Below, piece after piece: positions 19,133 to 27,603 of a DNA stretch of 50,427 bases. Position numbers and translations under genes: made by a program. The stretch spans positions 1-50,427 of the forward strand of contig CAMLON010000011.1 of NCBI GenBank assembly GCA_946481695.1. The letters are read 5' to 3'. How positions within the stretch are numbered: position 1 is the first letter of the stretch; every line of letters starts with the position of its first letter. Below the pieces are notes generated by a model. That model was not told the origin of the DNA, did no database searches, and was given only the letters and a program-made list of their open reading frames with translations. Source of the DNA: an uncultured Bartonella sp. (GTDB lineage Bacteria; Pseudomonadota; Alphaproteobacteria; Rhizobiales; Rhizobiaceae).

Positions 19133-19740
19133 CAGCGCCATTTTTGTGTTGCTTCCAACCATTGTTTTACGCGGTCTTCGGGTTTTTCGTTCATGGCAAT
19201 ATCGGTTACCACGGCAGCACTATCGGCACCGGCTTCCAATACAACCTTGGCGCGTTCCGGATTTAATCCGCCGATTGCAACCAGCGGAAGATCACCAACG
19301 AGTTTTTTCCAGCGGGTTACTTTTTCCAAACCTTGAGGTTGCCATTTCATCTTTTTCAATATGGTTTGATAGACCGGCCCTAAAGCGACATAATCCGGTT
19401 TGGCTGCAAGCGCTTTATTAAGCTCGCTTGCATCATGGGTGCTGACACCGAGCTTCAATCCTGCTTTCTTTATTTTGTCGACATTGGCGGCGACGAGATC
19501 TTCCTGCCCGAGATGAATAAAATCACATTTCTCTTCAATTGCCGCTTCCCAGTAATCGTTAATAATCAATTGACAGTGAAATTGTTTGCAAACAAGTTTT
19601 GCCCTCTGGATATGCTGGTGAAGGACCTCCGAAGGAACGTTTTTCATGCGCAATTGCACCAGCTTGACGCCAAGCGGTATGAGCTTCTCAATCCAGTCTG
19701 CACTATCAACTATGAGATAAAAGGGATCCAATTTAATCAA
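19132..19740 (-). CDS. thiE: thiamine phosphate synthase ThiE
   Basis: Joins HMP-PP and thiazole phosphate to thiamine phosphate. 202-residue TIM barrel showing VQLRMK (28-33), INDYWEAA (60-67), HLGQEDL (76-82), [14 protein letters not shown] and AIGGLNPE, which match the phosphate and substrate loops of the family. It overlaps thiG by four bases (ATGA) and touches thiD, so all three are translationally coupled. The INDYWEAA motif is the rhizobial form of the canonical IND-R-A loop. Confidence 0.94.
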   Translation of the reverse strand: MIKLDPFYLIVDSADWIEKLIPLGVKLVQLRMKNVPSEVLHQHIQRAKLVCKQFHCQLIINDYWEAAIEEKCDFIHLGQEDLVAANVDKIKKAGLKLGVSTHDASELNKALAAKPDYVALGPVYQTILKKMKWQPQGLEKVTRWKKLVGDLPLVAIGGLNPERAKVVLEAGADSAAVVTDIAMNEKPEDRVKQWLEATQKWR

Positions 19741-20516
19741 AACACTGCCTTTCCAAACACCGGTGTTGAAGGCACAGCAACATCTCGTGGTTCCAACATT
19801 CCGGCTTTATATGCACTTTGTCCGGCTTTTATAGCATTTGCAAACGCTTCCGCCATCAATACCGGATCACCAGCCTTGGCGACGGCTGTATTGAGCAATA
19901 CACCATCATAACCGAGTTCCATAGCTTTAGCCGCATGTGACGGGCGACCAATTCCGGCATCCACAATCAAAGAAAGCTCCGGAAAATTGGCACGGATTGT
20001 ACGCAAGCCGTCTACATCTCTTGGTCCTTGTGCCGATCCGATAGGGGCACACCAAGGCATAATGACACGACATCCTGCATCAGCTAGCTTGTCTGCAACA
20101 ATGAGGTCATCTGTCGTATAGGGAAAGACTTGAAATCCATCTTCGTTAAGAATGCGGGCAGCATCTACCAAAGCAAATACATCCGGCTGCAATGTGTCGG
20201 CATTGCCGATGACTTCCAGTTTTATCCAGGGCGTTTTGAAAAGGTCACGCGCCATATGCGCCGTCGTGACAGCTTCTTTTACTGTAAAGCATCCAGCTGT
20301 GTTGGGTAAAATGGATACTCCGAGGGATTGGATAAGAGAAAAAAACTGTCCCCCTTGCTTTCCGCCTGCGGTTTCGCGACGCAGAGAGACCGTTACAACC
20401 TCTGTATGGGAAGCGCGAATTGCGTCTTCAAGAATTTTGGGCGATGGATATTGTGCCGTTCCCAACAAAAGATGGGACGAAAATTTTTTATCATAAAGTT
20501 CAAGCAACGTGCTCAA
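19737..20516 (-). CDS. thiG: thiazole synthase ThiG
   Basis: Forms the thiazole phosphate ring from deoxyxylulose phosphate, dehydroglycine and ThiS thiocarboxylate. 259 residues. The Schiff-base lysine is Lys99 (WIKLEVIG), and the barrel motifs [37 protein letters not shown] and [10 protein letters not shown] are all present. It overlaps thiS by four bases upstream and thiE by four bases downstream. Because it partners ThiO, the glycine-oxidase route to dehydroglycine (aerobic) is expected and not ThiH. Confidence 0.96.
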   Translation of the reverse strand: MSTLLELYDKKFSSHLLLGTAQYPSPKILEDAIRASHTEVVTVSLRRETAGGKQGGQFFSLIQSLGVSILPNTAGCFTVKEAVTTAHMARDLFKTPWIKLEVIGNADTLQPDVFALVDAARILNEDGFQVFPYTTDDLIVADKLADAGCRVIMPWCAPIGSAQGPRDVDGLRTIRANFPELSLIVDAGIGRPSHAAKAMELGYDGVLLNTAVAKAGDPVLMAEAFANAIKAGQSAYKAGMLEPRDVAVPSTPVFGKAVF

Positions 20517-20710
20517 CCTCCCTGCATAGGGCTTAGAATTTCAATTCTATCGCCATTTTCTAATCTGAAATGTTCGCGCTCGCTTTCGCTAACAAGCTCG
20601 GCATTGACCGCTGTCGCAAGCCAATTACCTTCATAATCAAGCTCCTTTAAAAGAGCCGAAAGCGTTTCAGCACTTACGTTCTTTTCTTCGCCATTAACGA
20701 ATAACTGCAT
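20513..20710 (-). CDS. thiS: sulfur carrier protein ThiS
   Basis: 65-residue ubiquitin-fold sulfur carrier ending in the required Gly-Gly (SPMQGG), which is adenylated and thiocarboxylated before giving sulfur to ThiG. The N-terminal [12 protein letters not shown] and the central [16 protein letters not shown] segment are typical. Its stop overlaps the thiG start by four bases, and it begins five bases after thiO ends. No thiF-like activating enzyme is in this operon; MoeB or another ThiF elsewhere would have to serve. Confidence 0.94.
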   Translation of the reverse strand: MQLFVNGEEKNVSAETLSALLKELDYEGNWLATAVNAELVSESEREHFRLENGDRIEILSPMQGG

Positions 20711-20715
20711 TTCTA

Positions 20716-21687
20716 TCAGCCCATCACAATTTCGGTCACCTGACGGGCCATCTCGGGCGAGATGAGGTATCCGTGGCGATGCATTCCGTTGACATAAATG
20801 TGGTTTCCGTCCTGTTTTACTCGCGGAAAATTATCCTCATAGGCAGGGCGTACGCCAACTCCGATTTCTACGATATCGGCTTCGCCAAAGGATGGATGAA
20901 TAGTGTAGGCGGCATTTAAAAAATCCATCATCGAATGCGCGGTAATCGGCCGATCATCATTGCTTTCAATCATGGTTGCACCGATCATAAAAATTCCGTT
21001 GTCTCTGGGTACAATATAAAGCGGAATTCGCGGATGAACGAGCCTGATCGGTCTTGAAAAGGAAATATCTGTATTGTGCACAAGCAACATTTCGCCGCGA
21101 ACACCACGCATGTCTTTATCCTGTCCAAGACGGGCGATACCTGTTGCATCGACGATAAAATCAAAACCGTCTTCACTTGCTCCAACGTCAACAAAATGCG
21201 CGTTCATATCAGCCAATTTTTGTTTTAAAGCCAATAATGCTTTTCGAGGATCAATATGGCCTTCTGTTTCATAAAACAAACCGCGATTGAAACGCCCGGC
21301 AAGGTCGGGCTCCAATTTTGCAATTTCATCTCCATCAATTATGCGATGACCGCCGGTGCGTTCTGAAAAACGTTTCAATTCTGCGCTGTCCCTTTGAGGC
21401 GCAACAACGAGAGTACCATTATGTTTCACAAGATCAGGCAGAGTTTCAGCCCACCATTTCATTGTCTCTAACCCCAGTTCTTCGACGCGTGCTTCGGCAC
21501 TTTCGCGTTCGCAATAGGGGGCAAGCATCCCGCCGGCATACCAGCTTGCTGCGCCACGGGGAGAATCTGCCGGAGCCGATATTGTTATTTCCGCTCCCGC
21601 TTTTGCCAACATATAGGCGCTGGTCAAGCCGGCAACGCCACATCCTCTGACAAGTATTTTCTTGTTCTTTTTTTGCATTTGCATCAT
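20716..21687 (-). CDS. thiO: glycine oxidase ThiO
   Basis: FAD-dependent oxidase that converts glycine to iminoacetate (dehydroglycine) for the thiazole ring. About 323 residues. The N-terminal dinucleotide fold is RGCGVAGLTSAYMLA, followed by AASWYAGGMLAP (DAO family), and the C-terminal end has NGMHRHGYLISPEMA. First gene of the thi operon. The start is uncertain: ATGs at 21687, 21684 and 21678 are in frame, and none has a strong ribosome site. An 8-bp hairpin (21702-21723) ends just before them, and a TPP riboswitch lies further upstream, so translation initiation is probably the control point. Confidence 0.9.
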   Translation of the reverse strand: MMQMQKKNKKILVRGCGVAGLTSAYMLAKAGAEITISAPADSPRGAASWYAGGMLAPYCERESAEARVEELGLETMKWWAETLPDLVKHNGTLVVAPQRDSAELKRFSERTGGHRIIDGDEIAKLEPDLAGRFNRGLFYETEGHIDPRKALLALKQKLADMNAHFVDVGASEDGFDFIVDATGIARLGQDKDMRGVRGEMLLVHNTDISFSRPIRLVHPRIPLYIVPRDNGIFMIGATMIESNDDRPITAHSMMDFLNAAYTIHPSFGEADIVEIGVGVRPAYEDNFPRVKQDGNHIYVNGMHRHGYLISPEMARQVTEIVMG

Positions 21688-21701
21688 CCACAATCACATG
21701 A

Positions 21702-21723
21702 GGTTGCAAGGAAAATTGCAACC
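21702..21723 (-). promoter_or_regulatory. hairpin just before the thiO start (possible expression platform)
   Basis: GGTTGCAA (21702-21709) and TTGCAACC (21716-21723) form an 8-bp perfect stem with a 6-base loop, 14-24 bases before the candidate thiO start codons. There is no U-run, so it is not an intrinsic terminator. A role in exposing or masking the ribosome site under riboswitch control is inference. Confidence 0.4.
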
Positions 21724-21851
21724 CCGGTCAAGCCGGAATGAACCAGATGCGTGGTATCCGGAATGTAAATTCTCGGAACACAAACTAAAACCGGACAGGA
21801 ATGATTGAAAATCAAATGACTGCTGTTCGTCGAGCATGTCAAACATAAACA

Positions 21852-21962
21852 CCATCCCTCCGCCAGTCCTAACTGGTTCAGGTTCAATGGGTCACTGTAA
21901 TGATCAGACTTCAATCATTCTCGATACAGACTCTCAGCCCCAAAAGGCTCCCCAAGGTTGGA
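21852..21962 (-). promoter_or_regulatory. TPP riboswitch (thi box) upstream of thiOSGED
   Basis: Read on the minus strand, the conserved blocks appear in order: GGGGAGCC, the pyrimidine-sensor GGGGCTGAGAG, the pyrophosphate-side GACCCATTGAACCTGA, and GACTGGCGGAGGGA. The flanking CCAACCTT/AGGGATGG can form P1 with one mismatch. Thiamine pyrophosphate binding would shut off the downstream operon. A leader of about 165 bases separates it from thiO. Confidence 0.95.
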
Positions 21963-21965
21963 TGC

Positions 21966-21994
21966 ATGTTTGGCTTAAAAGGTTATTTTGTCAA
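21966..21994 (-). promoter_or_regulatory. putative promoter of the thi operon
   Basis: A perfect TTGACA on the minus strand (21994-21989) is followed after 17 bases by AAACAT. A start from here would fall at the very beginning of the riboswitch (about 21960), which is where a TPP leader should begin. The -10 box is weak. Confidence 0.4.
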
Positions 21995-22119
21995 CATCTA
22001 TAAAGCATGATTGAATGAATGTTGCAAAAGAACGCGACTTTTCCTTGAACACATACATCTTTAAACGCAGTATTCAAAATTTGTAGAACAGTGAAAAGTT
22101 ACGATGGCGATTTGATACC

Positions 22120-22485
22120 TTAATTGTCTTCTTTTTCAAAAGGCAAAAATGCAGCAATGATCAACAAAAGCCAACCGAGAATGTTGATTGTGCCACCAAG
22201 CGGAGCGGCATAGGGAAATAGACGTGTTTCAGCGAATTCGCGGCACATAATATCCGAGGCGAAGAGTGCAACGCCAATGATGATGAAAAAGCCTGAAAGA
22301 CGCATAACGATGTTTGTTTTTGTTGCAACAGAAAGTCCCAGCAATGCTGCAGCATTACCAAGAAGCACAGGTGCCACGGCTTCGTAATAGCCACCAATAT
22401 GCGATGCGGCAGCGTAAGCAGCAATACCGCCGGCACCATAGAGGCCGGAAAAGCCGCATAATATACGTTTATTCAGATTAGACAT
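22120..22485 (-). CDS. DUF423 family small membrane protein
   Basis: 121-residue inner-membrane protein with four hydrophobic helices, of the DUF423 (YgdD-like) family. The N-terminal GLYGAGGIAAYAAASH, the central FIIIGVALFASDI and the C-terminal APLGGTINILGWLLLI are the family's conserved helices. Function is unknown. The ATG at 22485 follows AAGGGGTGAG; a GTG three codons earlier is a weaker alternative. It starts five bases after the aminotransferase gene stops, so the two form an operon, though no functional link is known. Confidence 0.88.
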   Translation of the reverse strand: MSNLNKRILCGFSGLYGAGGIAAYAAASHIGGYYEAVAPVLLGNAAALLGLSVATKTNIVMRLSGFFIIIGVALFASDIMCREFAETRLFPYAAPLGGTINILGWLLLIIAAFLPFEKEDN

Positions 22486-22490
22486 ATTTC

Positions 22491-23612
22491 TCACCCCTTA
22501 TTTGCCGCGTCGAGCGCGGATGCAAAAGCTTCTGCAAAAAGATCAATCTCTTTTTGGGGACCGACGCTCACTCTTATGAGCCGATCTAGAACAGGGACGA
22601 AAGGCTTACGCACGAATATTGCTCGCCTTGTAAGTTCGTCGAGAACGTTTTTTGCAAATTTTCCATCACGTCCACAGTCGATTGCGACAAAGTTTGTCGC
22701 TGATGGTAACGTTTTTAATCCATGACTTTCAGCAATTTTTACAATTTCATTTTTTGCATTGTCTATTTTTCTTATCACTTCATCCAGGTATTTCCGGTCT
22801 GCCAAGGCATGGAAAGCCGCAATTTGTGCCATTTTGTTGACAGAAAAATGGTCCCGTACTTTATCGAACATGCCGATGAGTTCAGCTGGTCCTATTACAT
22901 AGCCACAGCGCAATCCGGCAAGTCCGTAAACTTTGGAAAAGGTGCGCATACGCAAGACATTAGGCCAAATTTTGGACATTTCTGGCAACTCGTCTTTCGG
23001 TGCGAGTTCTCCATAAGCTTCATCAAGAACCAACAAGGTTGTTTTCGGCAAACTCGTGATAAAAGACTCTATCTCATTTTTATTATGCCATGTTCCCAAC
23101 GGATTATCCGGATTTGCGAGATAAACAATTTTTGCTTTATGTTTATGAGCCGCGTCAGATAGAGCATGAAGATCGGATTTGTCGTTTGAATAAAGGACAT
23201 TCACCAGTTTCCCGCCAAAACCGGCTACATGATAGTTGAACGTCGGATAACCGCCAAGGGAATTGATGACAACATCACCATGCTCGATATATTGCCGCAC
23301 AATCAATCCCAATAATGAATCAACGCCAGGGCCAACAGTCAATTGATCAGGCTTCAAACCATATAAAGTAGCGAGAGCATTTATGAGGTCATAGTTTTCC
23401 GGGTCACCATATTTCCAGACCTCACTTTTAGATTGCTGTAGCGCGTTGATGACTGATGGCGCAGGTCCGAAGCCATTTTCATTGGCTCCCAATCGGGCGC
23501 GAAATAAACGACCGGTTTTCCGTTCAATTGATTCCGGTCCTGTAAAGGGAACGGTTGATGGAAGAGACGCAACAAGCGGCGTAACAGCCGGGAACTCATA
23601 TTTTGCAGACAT
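22491..23612 (-). CDS. HisC-like PLP-dependent aminotransferase
   Basis: Class I/II fold aminotransferase of the histidinol-phosphate aminotransferase subfamily, 373 residues. Seen: ANENGFGP (43-50), YGDPENYDL, GYPTF (121-125), ANPDNPLGTW (166-175), DEAY (197-200) and PLP lysine Lys227 in RTFSKVYGLAGLRCGY. It may make histidinol phosphate or act on aromatic amino acids; rhizobia carry several HisC-like paralogues and no other his gene is nearby, so I leave out the symbol. Start: the ATG gives the usual N-terminal length. Confidence 0.88.
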   Translation of the reverse strand: MSAKYEFPAVTPLVASLPSTVPFTGPESIERKTGRLFRARLGANENGFGPAPSVINALQQSKSEVWKYGDPENYDLINALATLYGLKPDQLTVGPGVDSLLGLIVRQYIEHGDVVINSLGGYPTFNYHVAGFGGKLVNVLYSNDKSDLHALSDAAHKHKAKIVYLANPDNPLGTWHNKNEIESFITSLPKTTLLVLDEAYGELAPKDELPEMSKIWPNVLRMRTFSKVYGLAGLRCGYVIGPAELIGMFDKVRDHFSVNKMAQIAAFHALADRKYLDEVIRKIDNAKNEIVKIAESHGLKTLPSATNFVAIDCGRDGKFAKNVLDELTRRAIFVRKPFVPVLDRLIRVSVGPQKEIDLFAEAFASALDAANKG

Positions 23613-24418
23613 TGTTTATTCCAATTAAAACGGCAACAGGCAAAAGCGCATTTCGGCATAACTAGCACAAAACCCCCTTGCTCTGAATATCAATAAATCG
23701 TTATGACTCGGAATTAAATAATGAATTTTGAACTTCCTATCAATTTCACATTATGCAAAATACGGTTTTTCAGTTTGCCAGATTTTAATTATATGTATTA
23801 AATAATACGCCGCCATTTACGACGAATAGAATTGTAAGTGATATACTTGTTAAAATTTCACATAAATAAGTAAAATAAAAAAATTAAACGAGTGGTTTAA
23901 TTTATAACTTATATAAAATTAATATAAGAATTATCTTTTATCAGAATTTAAAAAATATCCGGATTTAAAAATAGCCGACAATCTTTTTAAAAAAATTCAA
24001 ACCGATTCTGTAAATATTTTCGCTCACGCAAATTATCGTAAAATATTTTTTATCGCATTCCCTAAGGCCTGAAAATAAAATCTCTAACCGGATTGTACAA
24101 AAATTCCCTGAATGTCGTAGGACAAAAGGAATGAACATACTCGCTTGTTACCTTTTTACGCCAGTAATCATGGACGGTTCATATCAGAAACCGTTTTATC
24201 CTAAGTGAGTTATAAACTGTGGCAAGCAAGTCGATGAGAATAACACCGCTAGACGAGCAAATTAGGCGGCAGATTCCTCATAAAAATATCTTGCCGACGG
24301 CATGGGCAATCTCGAAGGCGATTAGCAAAAGTAGAGAAAACTGCTGCAAAGTTTGGCAATCAAGTCAACTAGCCCGATATATCAATTTTTTCAAAGCCAC
24401 TTTAAAAACTGATCAGGC
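23613..24418. other. 806-base A+T-rich non-coding stretch
   Basis: Between the aminotransferase start and the porin terminator. The sequence is strongly A+T rich from about 23700 to 24060, with many homopolymer A/T runs and an imperfect repeat around TTAAACGAGTGGTTTAA (23884-23900). A 67-codon frame on the + strand (24219-24422, GTG start) has basic composition, no recognised family and no well-spaced ribosome site; I do not call it. It may hold long promoters for the flanking genes. Confidence 0.4.
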
Positions 24419-24448
24419 ATAAAAAAACCGGTGGTAAAACCACCGGTT
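24419..24448 (-). terminator. intrinsic terminator of the porin gene
   Basis: A perfect 10-bp stem AACCGGTGGT/ACCACCGGTT (24426-24435 with 24439-24448) has a 3-base loop. On the minus strand it is followed by a T-rich tail (24427 down to 24419). It lies 24 bases after the porin stop. Confidence 0.93.
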
Positions 24449-24471
24449 CTTATTTCCAATCCAATTAAGAA

Positions 24472-25761
24472 TTAGAACGAACGTTGGATACGAACCATAC
24501 CCTGGAAAGCATCCTGCCCCTTGAGGGAGTCAACATACTTAATTGTATTGGCGTCGTTACGTTTACTGTAATCATTATCCCAAGAAACATAGGTCAATTC
24601 AGGAGTAATGACGAGACCCGGTACCAATTCATACTTCACGTTAACAGATGCAGCGAATGTATCTGTATCGTCGTAAGAAACTTGAGCGTTGAAGCTGGTC
24701 TTTTTGTTGAATTTAAAGGTAGTACCACCCCAAACAGACCAGTCACCACCCCAATCACCATAGATCGAGTTAACCTGGCGATAAATACCATATTTGGTTA
24801 CGCCATTCTTGTCTCTGTAAGAATGTCTATATCCATTACTATCTTTAGGACCATAGGTATCATCTTCGATATATGTATCGTCGGCAGACTTATACCCCCC
24901 CATAACCCAAACGCTCCATTGATCGGTAACGTTCAAATCCAAGCGAGCTTTGGCAGCCCATTCTTCATAATATGCGTCGTAAGCACCAACAACGGAAACA
25001 CCGCCCCAGCCTTGAACGAATTTCAAGCCGCCAACAACATTCGGTGTATAATCGTCGATTTTTCCGCTAAGTTTATGCTTTTTAGAGTCTACATCACCAT
25101 TTGCGTTACGGAAATATTTATAACCGTAACCGAGATCATTATCATTAACCTTATCAACATCATCGTTGCCTTGTTCAACACCCAAGATAGCGGAGAAACC
25201 GTTTCCTGCGTTGAATGTGTAGCTGATAACATTGGTGCGTGTGTAAGCCATCGGGTTTACGATATCGTCATTGATGACGTTACCATAGTAACCTGTCCAA
25301 TGGTTGAAGATGGATTCATCAAGACCAACGCGGATGCCACCGAGTTCGATGAAAGCAAAGCGGAGCTGACCACCAGCGGAATCACCCTTGTGATCCCATT
25401 CTGCGCCTTCGTCCCACTGCGAACGCAATTCGATGAATGTGCGCAATGTACCGAGTTCTGTTTCGGAAGCCGTGTGGAAACGGAGTGTTGCACGTGTACG
25501 CCATGCGTAAGTATCACGATCAATGTCGCCACGTTTACGGGCACCAGGATTATCGCCGCCCTTGATGTCTGCACGGACATAGCCCGAAATACGCATGCAA
25601 GTCTCGGTTCCGGGAATGTAGAAGTATCCTTCACCATACGCGTCGCAAACGCGTACATATTCAACGGGTTCCGGCTCTGCAACGACGACATCAGCTGCAC
25701 GAGCGCCAGAAACTGCAATGAGAGCTGCAGCGGAGCCGAGAAGAAGGCTCTTAATGTTCAT
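24472..25761 (-). CDS. Porin_2 family outer-membrane porin (Omp2/Omp43-like)
   Basis: Major trimeric porin of the rhizobial type, 429 residues. A signal peptide (about 1-22, cleaved at ARA-AD) precedes VCDAYGEGYFYIPGTETC, the disulfide-bearing N-terminal signature of Brucella Omp2b and Bartonella Omp43. Alternating beta strands rich in Gly, Trp and Tyr follow, and the chain ends in a terminal Phe (VRIQRSF), needed for BAM insertion. GGAGG lies seven bases before the ATG. The codon bias leaves an open frame of similar length on the opposite strand, which is not a gene. Strong terminator downstream; long upstream region with a CtrA-like box. Confidence 0.95.
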   Translation of the reverse strand: MNIKSLLLGSAAALIAVSGARAADVVVAEPEPVEYVRVCDAYGEGYFYIPGTETCMRISGYVRADIKGGDNPGARKRGDIDRDTYAWRTRATLRFHTASETELGTLRTFIELRSQWDEGAEWDHKGDSAGGQLRFAFIELGGIRVGLDESIFNHWTGYYGNVINDDIVNPMAYTRTNVISYTFNAGNGFSAILGVEQGNDDVDKVNDNDLGYGYKYFRNANGDVDSKKHKLSGKIDDYTPNVVGGLKFVQGWGGVSVVGAYDAYYEEWAAKARLDLNVTDQWSVWVMGGYKSADDTYIEDDTYGPKDSNGYRHSYRDKNGVTKYGIYRQVNSIYGDWGGDWSVWGGTTFKFNKKTSFNAQVSYDDTDTFAASVNVKYELVPGLVITPELTYVSWDNDYSKRNDANTIKYVDSLKGQDAFQGMVRIQRSF

Positions 25762-26683
25762 ATCTGACCTCCAGTCAAAGTTAAAATTGGGTCGGGTTCA
25801 CGAAGTTCAGAAAGTTGAATCCCGATCCCCTTAACCGAAAAAGTCGCACGCAAGCGCTCCTTCTTCATGAATTGAACATACCTGACATGAAGTTCGATTC
25901 AACAGCGAATTAGGGAAAACGCCCTCTCGACCCCCTGTATCATCAAGCGTTGTTGCAAAAATGACACAAAAATATATCAATCAAGCCATTTTGTTTGTGG
26001 ATAATTAACCATATTTTTCGTGTTAATTTTTCATTAACCGCTGATTTTGACCACTTGTATACGATCATTTTCGAGTCGAACAATACATTCTTCTCGATAT
26101 GAAACAGATTTTCCATTATTGCACAAAATGACCACGTTTTAGGCTAAACATATAACCCGGCGTCAGCTTTCGATGACGCCCATCACATTTGTAGATGAGC
26201 GACGATTTAATGATGAGAGACGCGCAACGGTCTTCTTATTAATCTAAAAACGGAAACTGGATGATCCTAATCCACTCTGAACAGAACAGGAGAACGTTTA
26301 GCTGACGGCTGTTTCATAAAAGTCGGGAAAGAATGTTTGAAACGAAAACACTGCTCCATGTGCCAAGATGAATTCATGACCGTCCAGTCACAAGTAAGTT
26401 AACCCATTCAACATATAAGATGTGAGTAATCCAAGCTGCGAGATCGAAAGAACCGATTTGATCAAACGGCATAACACTGCCGTGTACGATACTTAATGCT
26501 ATGTTGGTGGAAAGTTGGCAGTGACTTTAACAAGAATGTGGGCGGTGTCATTGAGCCTTGCCGTTAAGGTACTATTAATAAGTAGGAGGCGCATTCAAGG
26601 GGGGGCGATTAATATGTATAAAATTTTAGAAAATCGTGAAAATCGCTTGAACTTCCGTGAAAGAATGTTTATTGGCTGCTCTC
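25762..26683. other. 922-base region between porin and tRNA-Ser
   Basis: Contains the porin leader and presumably its promoter, a CtrA-like box (26023-26038, listed separately), a further TTAACC at about 26005, and the upstream region of the tRNA. A 71-codon frame at 26515-26730 runs into the tRNA and is not credible. No gene was recognised. Confidence 0.4.
26023..26038 (-). promoter_or_regulatory. CtrA-like box upstream of the porin gene
   Basis: TTAA-N7-TTAAC is matched exactly (TTAATTTTTCATTAAC on the + strand), about 260 bases upstream of the porin start. Part of it is also an inverted repeat GTTAAT/ATTAAC. CtrA is known to affect outer-membrane protein genes in Brucella, which makes the site plausible. 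Binding is inference. Confidence 0.4.
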
Positions 26684-26774
26684 GGAGAGGTGGCCGAGTG
26701 GTCGAAGGCGCTCCCCTGCTAAGGGAGTAGAGCTCAAAAGGCTCTCGAGGGTTCGAATCCCTTCTTCTCCGCCA
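26684..26774 (+). tRNA. tRNA-Ser(GCU)
   Basis: 91-base class II tRNA with encoded CCA. The acceptor GGAGAGG pairs with CTTCTCC. The anticodon stem CTCCC/GGGAG (26711-26715, 26723-26727) holds the loop with anticodon GCT at 26718-26720. A long variable arm (AGAGC/GCTCT) and the T loop GTTCGAA follow. It reads AGC/AGU serine codons. The downstream side is an accessory region, consistent with use as an integration hot spot. Confidence 0.97.
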
Positions 26775-27603
26775 TAACTCAATAAAAAACTATTTAAAGT
26801 CAACAAGTTGAACTTTTTTATAGTTTGTCTATCCCCCATCTCATCCCTCAACAAAAAGGACTAATCATTTCGGGGCTTGTCTCCGGATAACAGCGGTGTA
26901 GCAATCAATCGGTGCTTTATGTCAGGAATTTAATGTAAATCCGGCAAGCCGGAAAAGATTTATCAGCCGGACATAAAAATCGAACCAAATGTAAAATTTA
27001 TTATGCGGCAAAATTTATCATGTCTGTGGCATTACATTGCATTTATTACCCGCAAAATCATCTCTTTGTCTCATTGCTCCCTATGCTATTTTTAGCATCG
27101 ACTTTTATCCGCATTTAAACTCCGGAACTTCTGCCGATCTGCTTTTGTAACAATCGTCGATATTGACGGGCAGTCTTGAGGAACAGACAAAAGTTGAAAC
27201 CGAAGCTCGTAGCATAAGAGGATTTTGATAGGAAATAGAGATCTGATGCGGTGCTCAACTAATGACAGAACATTTTTCGAATGCTGTAGGTTGTTGCGGT
27301 GTGCTGTCAATATTGATCTATTATTGCGATACCAACCAATTTTTATGCAGAGATTGGAAAACAGTTTGTTTTTTTGCTTCCGGTCTTTTTCGTTGTTTAC
27401 AAATTATAATTAGTCATGACCGTAAAAAAGTGTGTCAGTATATATTAGGAAATTGAATTATTGATCAGTCTTTCTCCTGGTGAAGATAATAAATAAAAAA
27501 GTGAAAATTCTTGCGTGCTTTTTTGGAGTAATTGCGTAGCGAGACAAAACAATATAAATCTCGATCATATTTTTAATCTGTTAAAAATTGTCAGAAAATC
27601 CAT
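26775..27603. other. 829-base region between tRNA-Ser and the DUF262 operon
   Basis: A+T rich and without a supported gene. Short frames on both strands (27092-27310 minus, 27262-27456 plus) have no family and no ribosome sites. An inverted repeat ATGCTA-TTTT-TAGCAT lies at 27083-27098. No integrase remnant and no repeat of the tRNA 3' end was seen. Confidence 0.4.

Noticed and set aside
24219..24422. 67-codon + strand frame with GTG start
   Set aside because: No family, ribosome site too far, and it runs into the porin terminator.
24484..25767. 427-codon open frame antisense to the porin gene
   Set aside because: It mirrors the porin across its whole length, has no ribosome site or recognisable domains, and follows from the porin's biased codon use. 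The porin has signal peptide, family signature and terminator.
26669..26854. 61-codon minus-strand frame with GGEEGIRTLE
   Set aside because: This is the familiar false protein made by translating a tRNA-Ser gene on the opposite strand.
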